A program made the position numbers and the translations under genes. Shown piece after piece: positions 34,113 to 42,457 of a stretch of DNA of 64,000 bases. The notes under the pieces were generated by a model. It was given only the letters and a program-made list of their open reading frames with translations. It was not told the DNA's origin and made no database searches. The stretch spans positions 1 to 64,000 of the forward strand of contig NZ_JAGGLR010000041.1 of assembly GCF_017874715.1 (NCBI RefSeq), read 5' to 3'. This DNA comes from Streptomyces iranensis (GTDB lineage Bacteria > Actinomycetota > Actinomycetes > Streptomycetales > Streptomycetaceae). Positions within the stretch are counted from its first letter, which is position 1. Each line of letters starts with the position of its first letter.

Positions 34113-34440
34113 CGTGAGATCAGTGATGAGCTGTGGGTGGTGATCGAGGTTCTCCTGTACAGGCATGAACGCCGCCACCAACACCCGGGCCGTAAGCGAA
34201 TCGATGACCGCAAGATCCTGCAGGGGCTCATGTTCGTCTCTACACGGGCATCCAGCGGGATTCCCTGCTGCAGGAGTTGGGGTTCGGTTCGGAGCCGACG
34301 GGCTGGCGGCGGCCGGCTGAGCGGCAGGCAGTCGGTTTCTGGGATGGGCTCCAGCGGGTTCTGCTGGAGCGGTTGCGGGCGGCGGATCGGCTGGACTTCT
34401 GCCGTGCCACGGGCGATGACTTTTTCTACAGGATAATCGG
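34113..34440 (+). pseudogene. IS5-family transposase remnant
   Basis: The frame from about 34120 reads ISDELWVVIEVLLYRHERRH and PGRKRIDDRKILQGLMFV, the N-terminus of IS5-type transposases. A frameshift near 34237 moves the reading to LYTGIQRDSLLQELGFGSE and FWDGLQRVLLERLRAADRLD. The match stops near 34430 before the DDE catalytic region. The copy is frameshifted, truncated and inactive. Confidence 0.8.
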
Positions 34441-34459
34441 GGCGAGGCCGCCTAAAAGT

Positions 34460-35010
34460 AGACCTGAGTCCGGCTGACCGCGCACGGCCGGGCTCGAAAC
34501 TGGTCTGGGCGGGTGGGACACCCGGTGGAGGTGCTGGCTGCAGCGCTCGGGACGGTGCAGGTTGCCCGAGCGTGTTTCTGGAGTCGCGGGGGCCGAGACC
34601 GGGCGGTCGCCGGGGCGAGGTGGCCTCGATTGCGCGGGAGGCCAAGTGACCTGCTGCGACGATGAACTCCGCTCCGAGTATTGGCCCCATGTTCTGCCAG
34701 GAACTCGATGATGGCGGTCTGGAGGTGGGTGCGGAAGGGTTCGCGGATCTGCTGGTCGATGTGCTTGATCCGCTCGTTCAGGGCCAGGAGTTGGCTGGCG
34801 AGGCGGCTGCGACGCCCTGGACTGGCAGCGTGGTGTGCTGTGCGTCGGCGGCCTGTAGAGCCGCGGTGGTCCCTGTGTCGGGGCTGTGCACGCCTCGGGC
34901 GGTTCAGTACAGGCGGTGGGCCGGGCCTGGTCGGGCGGCAGATGGCTGTCGGGGTCTGATAGCCGCTGTTCAACGCACGCATCACCACATAGAACACGAT
35001 CTTAGTGCGG
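34460..35010 (-). pseudogene. IS110-family transposase remnant
   Basis: Minus-strand pieces in different frames, LLALNERIKHIDQQIREPFR followed by MGPILGAEFIVAAGHLA and later LAPATA/PRDS segments, line up with the C-terminal (Transposase_20) part of IS110-type transposases. Several frameshifts make it a fossil. It lies tail to tail with the IS5 remnant, left of the defence genes. Confidence 0.65.
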
Positions 35011-35300
35011 TTTACCGGCGCGAGATTGTCAGTGACATGCTCATGGCTGCCTCGCACTCGGAGTGCGGCTTCGATTTCTGCCGCCTGCTCCACAATGAAG
35101 GTCCAAGCCACAGACCTGGGCCGTGTTTCTTGTCCGGCCTCCCCTGCCCGTTGCACGGACTCGACCCCAAACGGCGCCCCGGCTAACGACGACGAGTTAG
35201 TGGGCACGGGCTGGTCGTGCCAGGTCAGTCATGGCGTGCGTGTTGCCTGATCATGCACAGTGCGTCGCATTACCTTGACACCCTGGTGGAGAATGGTCCT

Positions 35301-35732
35301 ATGTCCCCGACCGCATCATCACTGGCGGTTGCCGCGCGCATGAGCCGTCAAGCCTCCCGTGACACGTCGCAGGAGTTGGCCGTTCGCCGATTGCTGCACG
35401 GCGACGGTCTGCGCTACCGGCTGCACGTTCCCGTTCCGGGGATGCCCCGTCGGACCGTAGACATCATGTTCAGCAAGTTGAAGATTGCAGTATTCCTGGA
35501 TGGCTGCTTCTGGCACGGCTGCCCGGATCACGCTACAAGCCCGCGCGCGAACGCCGAATGGTGGCGCTCCAAGCTCGACCGGAACATGGAGCGGGATCGA
35601 GAGACGACGGACCAGCTGCACTCGATGGGCTGGACGGTCTTGAGGTTTTGGGAACACGAGTCGGCCGAGGAGGTCGCGCGCCGGATCAGCGCCACAGTGG
35701 TGTACAGGCGGTCGTCCCCGGGCGGGTCCTGA
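35301..35732 (+). CDS. vsr: very short patch repair endonuclease (Vsr)
   Basis: A 143-residue Vsr homologue. The catalytic core is clear: VDIMF (Asp 54), FLDGCFWHGCPDH (65-77), the AEWWRSKLDRNMERDRET segment and VLRFWEHE. Vsr nicks DNA 5' of T in T-G mismatches produced when 5-methylcytosine deaminates, and is nearly always encoded beside a cytosine-5 methyltransferase; two lie downstream (42457 and 44311). GGAG precedes the ATG at 35301 at suitable spacing; earlier in-frame starts add an unrelated leader. Confidence 0.93.
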   Translation: MSPTASSLAVAARMSRQASRDTSQELAVRRLLHGDGLRYRLHVPVPGMPRRTVDIMFSKLKIAVFLDGCFWHGCPDHATSPRANAEWWRSKLDRNMERDRETTDQLHSMGWTVLRFWEHESAEEVARRISATVVYRRSSPGGS

Positions 35733-36004
35733 CCCGAGATGCGGGCACCTGGGCTTCTCTCTTCCCGATTCCTGTCGGGTCCGCCGGACAGGTGCGCGTT
35801 CGCCGGCTCCGCGACCATCGGCTCGTGAGTTTCGGTCCAGATCTTGACTTGCGCATTAGGGGTCGTGCCACACAAAAATTAGTAGGTTGTAGGGCGGCAT
35901 ACCGGTGTGAGCCGCAGAGCGTGTTGCTCATGGAGCAATCCACGGAGGCGGCGGGGCCTGCGGTCCACCGGTCCAGCGAACGAGGGTGGGGGACGGGTGA
36001 CTCG
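35733..36004. promoter_or_regulatory. gap between vsr and the Z1 gene, probable promoter
   Basis: 272 bp, AT-rich near 35840-35890 (CTTGACTTGCGCATTAGGGG, then CACACAAAAATTAGTAGG). TTGACT at about 35843 is a plausible -35 box for the downstream operon, but no clear -10 is visible. In-frame ATG codons at 35930 and upstream could lengthen the Z1 protein. Confidence 0.4.
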
Positions 36005-38557
36005 ATGACCGACGAATTCGACAATATGTACGAGACGTTCCAGGCGCTCTTGGACGCGTTTCCCCCCTCAGAGTCGGTCAAGCGTCTTGAGCAACTCGGA
36101 ATCAGTGCAAGGGTCATCCAGCGAATCCGGGAGCGGCACGAGCAGCGAACCGTCCGCATCAAGGAGCTTGAGGAACCTCACGCGATAGTTTTGGGTAACC
36201 GCGACACCTGGTACACCGGTCCGCAGGCCAGGGACAAGTGCTGGCCGGCCATCGTGGGCCTGCTCCGCAAGGACGGCTGGCCGCAAGAACCTGCGATCAG
36301 GTCCCTCGATGATTCCTCCACTCGGGTCGTCTCGTTGCTGAACCATCCCAAGGAGAAAGCATTCTCCACGCGGGGCCTTGTCGTTGGATACGTGCAGTCC
36401 GGCAAGACGACAAACTTCACCTCGGTCATGGCCAAGGCGGCTGACCGCGGCTACAAGCTGTTCATTGTCCTGGCTGGTATCCACAACGGCCTTCGGCGCC
36501 AGACCCAGGATCGACTGGTGCAGCAGCTCGTGGAGTCGAATCCGGCGATGTGGTCACAGCTGACCGGCCTCGACAAGGACTTCACGCCACAGGAAAACCC
36601 TGCCTCGTACTTCGGGAAGAACAACAAGACGCACGTGCTATGCGTGGTGAAGAAGAATGCCACGGTATTGCGGAAACTGTCCCGGTGGCTCGAGAAGGCG
36701 TCGGACTACCTAGAGGACTGCCCGGCGCTGATCGTCGATGACGAGGCCGACCAGGCCACCGTGGCAACGAAGTCGATCAACCCTCTGATCTTGAACATCA
36801 TGAGCTGCCTACCGAAGTCAGCCTACGTGGGGTATACGGCCTCGCCGTTCGCCAACCTGCTGATCGACCCGAGTGCCGAGGATCTCTATCCCAAAGACTT
36901 CGTCGTCAACCTGCCCAAGCCCGAAGGACACTTCGGTACCGAGGTCCTCTTTGGGCGCTATGCGCTGGACGGAGAGGACCCGGAACAGGTCGACGACGGA
37001 TACGACATGATCCGGTCCATCCCCGAAGACGATGTGTCCTGCGTACGCCCCGAGACCAGGGCCGACATCGACGGCTTTCAGCCCGTTGTCACTGGGGCTC
37101 TCCGCAGGGCAGTTGAGTACTTCTGGCTGGTCACGGCCGCCCGGCGGGTACGCGGTACTGGTAATCCGCACAGCACCATGCTGATTCATACCAGCGTGAA
37201 CACCGCGGTGCACAACAGTTTCAGGAGTCCCTTGGAGTATCTGCGCAACCGGTCAGCGCGCTCCCTCGCGGACGCCGACTTCTTGTCCCGGCTGCGTGGC
37301 CTGTGGGAGCAGGAGGCCGACCGCGTTCCGGCCGAGGACTTCGGCGAGACGAGAGTGCCATTCGAGAAGTTGGTGCTGGAGCTGCCGGGAGTTCTCGACA
37401 GCTGCCGTGTCATCATGGACAACTCCAGCAGTGAGGACCGCCTCGACTACGAGAACGGTCCGGTCGTGGCAATCGCCGTGGGCGGCAATACTCTCTCCCG
37501 GGGACTGACGCTCGAAGGCTTGTCAGTGAGCTACTTCGTCCGCGCGGTTTCGGCGTACGACACTCTATTGCAGATGGGGCGTTGGTTCGGCTTCCGGAAC
37601 GGCTACGCCGACCTGCCTCGAATCTGGATGACGGACGAACTGGCCGAGTGGTTCCGTCACCTCGCCACGGTCGAAACCGAGATGCGGCGCGACATCGACA
37701 TTTACATGACCGAGGACGAGACACCTCTCTCCTTCGCCGTCCGGCTGCGTACGCACCCGGCACTGCGCGTGACCGCAGCGGCCAAGATGCGCGATGCTGT
37801 CACGGCGGCGTCGTCCTACGGCGGCAAGCGAGTGCAGACCCATTACTTCCACACGAACGCCGACTGGCTGCGTGGGAACATCGGCGCCGCACGCACTCTG
37901 GTTGCCGCTTGTGTCGCCAACGCGGTGAGGACGGAGGAACGCTCGGAAGAGGGCCGGTACATCTTCCGTGGCATACCTCACGACATCGTGACCGACTTCC
38001 TCTCGATGTACAGGTTCCACGAGAAGTCCCCGGAGAACGACGCCGACCTGATCACCGACTACATCCGAAAACGCGTCGCCACGGCTGGCTCGCTGGGCCG
38101 GTGGAACGCCGCCATCGTGGGCAACCCCAAAGGTGATGGCTTCACCTTCACCCCGGATGTGACCGTTGGGCGCAACATCCGCGCCCGTCTTGCCGTCACC
38201 AATCCTGCCCCGGACTTCGCCGACATCAAGACGCTGATGAGTCGCCGCGACGCCGCGGTGGACCTTACGGGCGATACGTCCAAGTTGACCGAGAAGGGCA
38301 TCATGGAGCGGCGCCGCATCGAACTCCCGGACACCGGCCTGCTGGTCCTCTACCCGATCGACAGGGTGTCCGCGCCGAGCCCGTCGAAGAAGCTGCGTGC
38401 ACCGTTGAACGCAGAGGAGCACGTCATTGGCGTCGGCCTTGTCTTTCCCAAGCCGAGGGACGGGGACAGCGCGGTGGAGAAGTACATCTCCGCCAATCTG
38501 AGCAATGTCCGGATCGAGGACGAGGACTACAGCCTCCTCGACAGCGAGGACGCATGA
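36005..38557 (+). CDS. Z1 domain NTPase/helicase-like protein (MZA-type)
   Basis: An 850-residue protein. Walker A GYVQSGKT (128-135), Walker B VDDEAD (244-249), motif-III-like TASPF (278-282), a Z1 core with GGNTLSRGLTLEGLSVSYF and LLQMGRWFGFR (arginine finger-like). Z1 proteins are SF2-like ATPases in predicted restriction-like systems with MutL-type ATPases. I start at ATG 36005; ATG 35930 would add 25 residues. The next gene starts inside its stop codon (ATGA). Likely DNA-translocating or DNA-unwinding subunit of the system. Confidence 0.9.
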   Translation: MTDEFDNMYETFQALLDAFPPSESVKRLEQLGISARVIQRIRERHEQRTVRIKELEEPHAIVLGNRDTWYTGPQARDKCWPAIVGLLRKDGWPQEPAIRSLDDSSTRVVSLLNHPKEKAFSTRGLVVGYVQSGKTTNFTSVMAKAADRGYKLFIVLAGIHNGLRRQTQDRLVQQLVESNPAMWSQLTGLDKDFTPQENPASYFGKNNKTHVLCVVKKNATVLRKLSRWLEKASDYLEDCPALIVDDEADQATVATKSINPLILNIMSCLPKSAYVGYTASPFANLLIDPSAEDLYPKDFVVNLPKPEGHFGTEVLFGRYALDGEDPEQVDDGYDMIRSIPEDDVSCVRPETRADIDGFQPVVTGALRRAVEYFWLVTAARRVRGTGNPHSTMLIHTSVNTAVHNSFRSPLEYLRNRSARSLADADFLSRLRGLWEQEADRVPAEDFGETRVPFEKLVLELPGVLDSCRVIMDNSSSEDRLDYENGPVVAIAVGGNTLSRGLTLEGLSVSYFVRAVSAYDTLLQMGRWFGFRNGYADLPRIWMTDELAEWFRHLATVETEMRRDIDIYMTEDETPLSFAVRLRTHPALRVTAAAKMRDAVTAASSYGGKRVQTHYFHTNADWLRGNIGAARTLVAACVANAVRTEERSEEGRYIFRGIPHDIVTDFLSMYRFHEKSPENDADLITDYIRKRVATAGSLGRWNAAIVGNPKGDGFTFTPDVTVGRNIRARLAVTNPAPDFADIKTLMSRRDAAVDLTGDTSKLTEKGIMERRRIELPDTGLLVLYPIDRVSAPSPSKKLRAPLNAEEHVIGVGLVFPKPRDGDSAVEKYISANLSNVRIEDEDYSLLDSEDA

Positions 38558-39579
38558 ATGACGATGCCCTCCGCAGGCTCGTCGAGGAGTCCTGGACGGC
38601 GCTCGAGGCCGAGCAGGTCACCGGTGCGCGCCGCCTTCGGGTTTCGCAGCTGCCTGTCGTTGTCGACCACGGTCCGTTGGCGGTGGCAGTCGACCACGAC
38701 GGGCACCGCCATGTCCTCGTGCCGACCCACGCCCACAGCAAGGTCCGATCCGGGCCGGACGGGCCGGTACTCCGGTTGCGCAAGCGCGCGCTGGAGGACG
38801 AGGAGACCTACCAGACCTACGCCGACCTGGCCTGCTTGCAGAAGGACTTCAGTGATCTGTTCACGGAACTGTGCGTTGACGTATTGGGTGCTGCCGAAGA
38901 GTTGCCCGAGCATCCCGTCAAGGCGCTCTATCGTGTCCTCGACCGCTGGAAGGCCCTCTTCCGGACGCAGGGAATGCCACTGGATCCCGAGCAGCTCGCC
39001 GGACTGTTCGGTGAGCTGACGGTGCTCAATCGACTTCTCGAGAGGGACTCGAGCGCCCACCGGGTGTGGCGCGGCCCTGAAGGACACCGTCACGACTACT
39101 CGACCGGGACCACTGCTGTTGAGGTCAAATCGAGTACTGCCGACGAAGGGCGGAGGCCGCGCATCCACGGACTTGACCAACTCGAGGCGCCGGAGGGCGG
39201 GACGCTCTGTCTGGTCTGGTTCCGCCTGCAGAGCACCGGAGCGAATGGACCTGGCATTGCGTTCGTGGAGTTGGTGGAGCGGACACTTCAGCTGTGCGAC
39301 GACGAGGGGGCGCTCCTCGCACTACTCGCACGGGCCGGATACCGTCCCGCTGATGGTGACCGCTATCGCGATGTGCGATTCGTGATCGGCGAGGAGAGGT
39401 GGTACCGAGTCGACCCCGGATTTCCTGGACTGTCGGGCCGGGCACTCACCGCGGCCGGTGTGCCGGTGTCGGTAATGGACGTCGAATACACAATTGACCT
39501 ATCCGGTGAGACGCCCTCTCCCCTGACGCCTTGCCAGGTGTCCCAGGTGATCCACAGCCTGATCCAGGAGTCCGTATGA
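38554..39579 (+). CDS. PD-(D/E)XK motif protein (DUF4420)
   Basis: A 341-residue protein with the restriction-endonuclease fold signature: E154 in GLFGELTVL, D181 in HDYSTG, and E190-x-K192 in TAVEVKSST. This is the DUF4420 family, the expected nuclease of MZA-type loci, and should cut DNA with Mg ions. Start overlaps the Z1 stop and its own stop overlaps the next start (ATGA both times), so translation is coupled. In the absence of an AIPR gene this is the clearest nuclease of the operon. Confidence 0.9.
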   Translation: MNDDALRRLVEESWTALEAEQVTGARRLRVSQLPVVVDHGPLAVAVDHDGHRHVLVPTHAHSKVRSGPDGPVLRLRKRALEDEETYQTYADLACLQKDFSDLFTELCVDVLGAAEELPEHPVKALYRVLDRWKALFRTQGMPLDPEQLAGLFGELTVLNRLLERDSSAHRVWRGPEGHRHDYSTGTTAVEVKSSTADEGRRPRIHGLDQLEAPEGGTLCLVWFRLQSTGANGPGIAFVELVERTLQLCDDEGALLALLARAGYRPADGDRYRDVRFVIGEERWYRVDPGFPGLSGRALTAAGVPVSVMDVEYTIDLSGETPSPLTPCQVSQVIHSLIQESV

Positions 39580-41564
39580 CGGAGCCCCGCTGGCTCTCCC
39601 AGCCCTATCCGCCGGAAGGCGCGAGTGCCGCGGAGGGTATTCGCAACCAGCTCGGACGTCCGGAACTCGACTTGCTCACCATCTTGGTGCGCGAGTCGGC
39701 CCAGAACAGCTGGGACGCCCGTCTCATGACGTCCGCTCTGCCGGTCGACTACCGCATCGACATGTGGACGGTCGGACCGGCCCACGCCGCAGCATGGCGG
39801 GAGCTTCTGCTCCGGGGCGCACCCGCCCGCGCGGAGAACTTCCCACTTCGCGAGAGTCTCAGGCAGAACTCGGTGCGGGTCCTGGCAGTCTCCGACCGCA
39901 ATACCCGCGGACTCGGAGGTCCCACCCGTGCTGATGACGCCGTGGGCTCGGAGCACGACTTTGTCTCCTTCGTCCGAAACATCGGCGAACCGCGCGACAC
40001 CGCGCTGGGTGGTGGCACGTACGGCTTCGGGAAAGGCATTTTCTACCTGTTGTCCAGGCCCGGAACCGTGGTGCTGCATACACGCTGCCGCACCTCTCGG
40101 GGAGGTTATGAGACGCGACTCATCGGCTGCACGCTGTGGAAGAGCTACGTCACCACTGAGGAGCAGGGAGATCGTCGCTACACAGGGCGGCACTGGTGGG
40201 GTGATACATCAGGAGAGGTTGTCGAGCCCTTGGTCGGCCAAGAGGCTGAGGCAGCGGCTCATCGGCTGGGCCTCAAACCTTTCGGCATCGAGGAGACCGG
40301 CACGACCGTCGTCGTCATTGATCCGCACCTGGACGACCTCGAGCCGTCCGAGGCGGCCGACTACTTGGCCGAAACCGTTGCCTGGCACCTCTGGCCAAAG
40401 ATGATCTCCATCGGAGACAAACCGCCTGCCATGAGCTTCTCCGTCACCTGCCACGGCGTCCCACAGCCCGTGCCGGATCCCCGGGAGACCCGCCCTCTCA
40501 ACATGTTTGTTGCCGCCTTCGAGGCGATGACCGGTCCCGAGGGCAGCGACCTGGAGTGCATGAAGCCCAAGCGTCATTTGGGGCGCCTCGGACTGGTGAA
40601 GCGGATCACGCCACCTCTGGAGCCGACTCGTGCATCCCGCATGCTCGACATTGAGGACCTCGTCCACCATGTCTGCCTGATGCGGCCCGCGGAACTCGTC
40701 GTCACCTATCACCCCGGACCGAAGCCCCCGAGCGCCAATCAGGGCTACGCAGGGGCCTTTCGGGCCGACGAGACGATGGACGAGACCTACGCCAGGGCCG
40801 AACCACCCACGCACGATGCCTGGAACCCACAGTCGCTCGAAAGGCCCGAGAGCACCTTCGTGCAGACGACGTTTCGTCGTATCGCCGAGGCGCTCGACCG
40901 TCTGCTCTCTCTCGGCGGCGTCGCCCGCCCCGGAGCGAGCAACGTCGCGCTGGGTGCTGCCAGTTCGCTCTTCTCCGGGTTGGTGGGTGGGGCCTGGGGC
41001 ATCGGCGGAGCCACCGCTTACTCCAAGCCGGGCAGCACTGCAATACGCTCCTCGAAGCAGAATGAGAGTACGGCCCTACCGACCTCGGACCGGCCCGTTC
41101 GGTCAGCAGCACGGTCGGGTACGGATCGGCCTGCCCTCGACGACACGGGCGGTCAAGCGACATTCAGCGCCGATCGCCGCACGTTCGCCGACGCGACGGA
41201 CAACGGTGGAGCCGGCGTTCTGCGCGGTCGTCCCCGAGTGCAGTATGTCGGCGACCCCTACTACGAGGATCGTGGCAACACCTCCGTGCTCGTCCAGGAA
41301 TTCCGACTGCCAGTGCCGGGACTGCAGCGGGTGCGCATCGATCTGGCCGTCACACTTCCCGGCTCCAGCGGCCGCGAAACGGATCCGCCGCTCGGGGCAA
41401 CCATGCCCACGCTCATCGGATGGGAGTCCGGGGAGGATCTCCTGGATACCTCCGAGGCGTGCGTGATGGAAGGCGGCGAGCTTGTACGGCGCGCTCTCGT
41501 GCGTCCGGCCCCGGACACCATGACCGAGATCGGCATCAAGGTCGAGGCGGTGAAGACACCGTGA
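39576..41564 (+). CDS. MutL/MORC-like GHKL ATPase
   Basis: A 662-residue protein with an N-terminal GHKL ATPase: N box VRESAQNSWDA (E40, N44), SDRNTRGLGG (Asp 107) and the lid glycines GGGTYGFGKG (146-155). The middle has no recognised domain; the stretch about 475-560 is Ser/Thr/Ala-rich and probably disordered, followed by a beta-rich end (VQEFRLPVPGLQRVRIDLAV). MutL/MORC-type ATPases close on DNA upon ATP binding. CAGGAG 5 bases upstream and ATGA overlap set the start. Probably the clamp or loading factor for the Z1 and nuclease proteins. Confidence 0.88.
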   Translation: MTEPRWLSQPYPPEGASAAEGIRNQLGRPELDLLTILVRESAQNSWDARLMTSALPVDYRIDMWTVGPAHAAAWRELLLRGAPARAENFPLRESLRQNSVRVLAVSDRNTRGLGGPTRADDAVGSEHDFVSFVRNIGEPRDTALGGGTYGFGKGIFYLLSRPGTVVLHTRCRTSRGGYETRLIGCTLWKSYVTTEEQGDRRYTGRHWWGDTSGEVVEPLVGQEAEAAAHRLGLKPFGIEETGTTVVVIDPHLDDLEPSEAADYLAETVAWHLWPKMISIGDKPPAMSFSVTCHGVPQPVPDPRETRPLNMFVAAFEAMTGPEGSDLECMKPKRHLGRLGLVKRITPPLEPTRASRMLDIEDLVHHVCLMRPAELVVTYHPGPKPPSANQGYAGAFRADETMDETYARAEPPTHDAWNPQSLERPESTFVQTTFRRIAEALDRLLSLGGVARPGASNVALGAASSLFSGLVGGAWGIGGATAYSKPGSTAIRSSKQNESTALPTSDRPVRSAARSGTDRPALDDTGGQATFSADRRTFADATDNGGAGVLRGRPRVQYVGDPYYEDRGNTSVLVQEFRLPVPGLQRVRIDLAVTLPGSSGRETDPPLGATMPTLIGWESGEDLLDTSEACVMEGGELVRRALVRPAPDTMTEIGIKVEAVKTP

Positions 41565-42457
41565 CCCGGCGCGTTCTTCCTTATCGCATCCCGCCCGAGG
41601 ACGTCGTCGTCCCCGAGGCATGGTTGCTGGTGAACGAGGCGGGCGAACTCGATATGCCCGAGGCGCTGCCCGACTGGGACTACCGGATGAACCTGCATCT
41701 GCGCAGACGCGTCAGGGTCGACTTGGACCGGGCGCGTTCAGGGTCAGGTCTTCCGGACGACGCAGCGCTAATGCTGTCGGCTGTCTGGACGGCCACCGGG
41801 TCCAACCTCGGCGGGCCGGCGCAGCATGTGCGCTTAGCCGAGGGCGGCACGCGTACCGTCGACTTCGACGTTCGACTGCGCGGTGCCGATCTGGGCGGTC
41901 TGCTGCTTCTCGACACCGCCCTCGTACTGGCCGAGCGCCGAAGCGATGCCCGACCGTCCTCGCCCCGCAGGGCCGGTTCTGTGCTGTGGAGCGATCGGGA
42001 TTCGTTGCGGCTCCAGGGCGATGCGCCCCAGTTCCCGATGGCCGTGATCGACTTTGCTCGAACGTCCTTCCCCGACGAGGCAGCCTGGCACTTGCAGATC
42101 AGCGGTGGCATGGAGAGCGCCACAATGGGATCTTTGCTCCTGCTGGTCAACGAACGGAACACGATCACCACCACCGCATTCGAGAATGCAGGGAAGCCCC
42201 GCCCGGTCGACCGCATCGTGCTCTCCGCGGTGTATGCGGACGCCGCACGAGTCATGATCGAACACGCACTCAGTGTCGACGATTTCGGCGAAGACGCCGA
42301 CTTCCCCGACGGCTCGCTGGGAGCCACCCTGCTGAGTCTCTTCGAGCAACTCTTTCCGGGGCAGTCGATCACTGACGTCCGGCTGCGCCAGCGGCAGTCA
42401 CCCGCATTGTTCGCTTCCGATCTGCAGGCAGCGGTCAAGATCTTCGAGGTGTCGTGA
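41561..42457 (+). CDS. unrecognised component of the defence operon
   Basis: A 298-residue protein (GTG start overlapping the previous stop as GTGA). No known motif: no nuclease, ATPase or helix-turn-helix signature. It has two beta-rich stretches (TRTVDFDVRLRGADLGGLLL; FPMAVIDFARTSFPDEAAWHL), an acidic VDDFGEDADFPDGS loop and an amphipathic C-terminus. It occupies the slot between the MutL-like ATPase and the methyltransferase genes. An AIPR protein would show a longer, distinct pattern, so this is not an obvious AIPR. Confidence 0.75.
   Translation: MTRRVLPYRIPPEDVVVPEAWLLVNEAGELDMPEALPDWDYRMNLHLRRRVRVDLDRARSGSGLPDDAALMLSAVWTATGSNLGGPAQHVRLAEGGTRTVDFDVRLRGADLGGLLLLDTALVLAERRSDARPSSPRRAGSVLWSDRDSLRLQGDAPQFPMAVIDFARTSFPDEAAWHLQISGGMESATMGSLLLLVNERNTITTTAFENAGKPRPVDRIVLSAVYADAARVMIEHALSVDDFGEDADFPDGSLGATLLSLFEQLFPGQSITDVRLRQRQSPALFASDLQAAVKIFEVS

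Noticed and set aside
41561-42457. 298-residue protein considered as the AIPR component
   Set aside because: It is much shorter than AIPR proteins usually are and none of their conserved segments could be seen.
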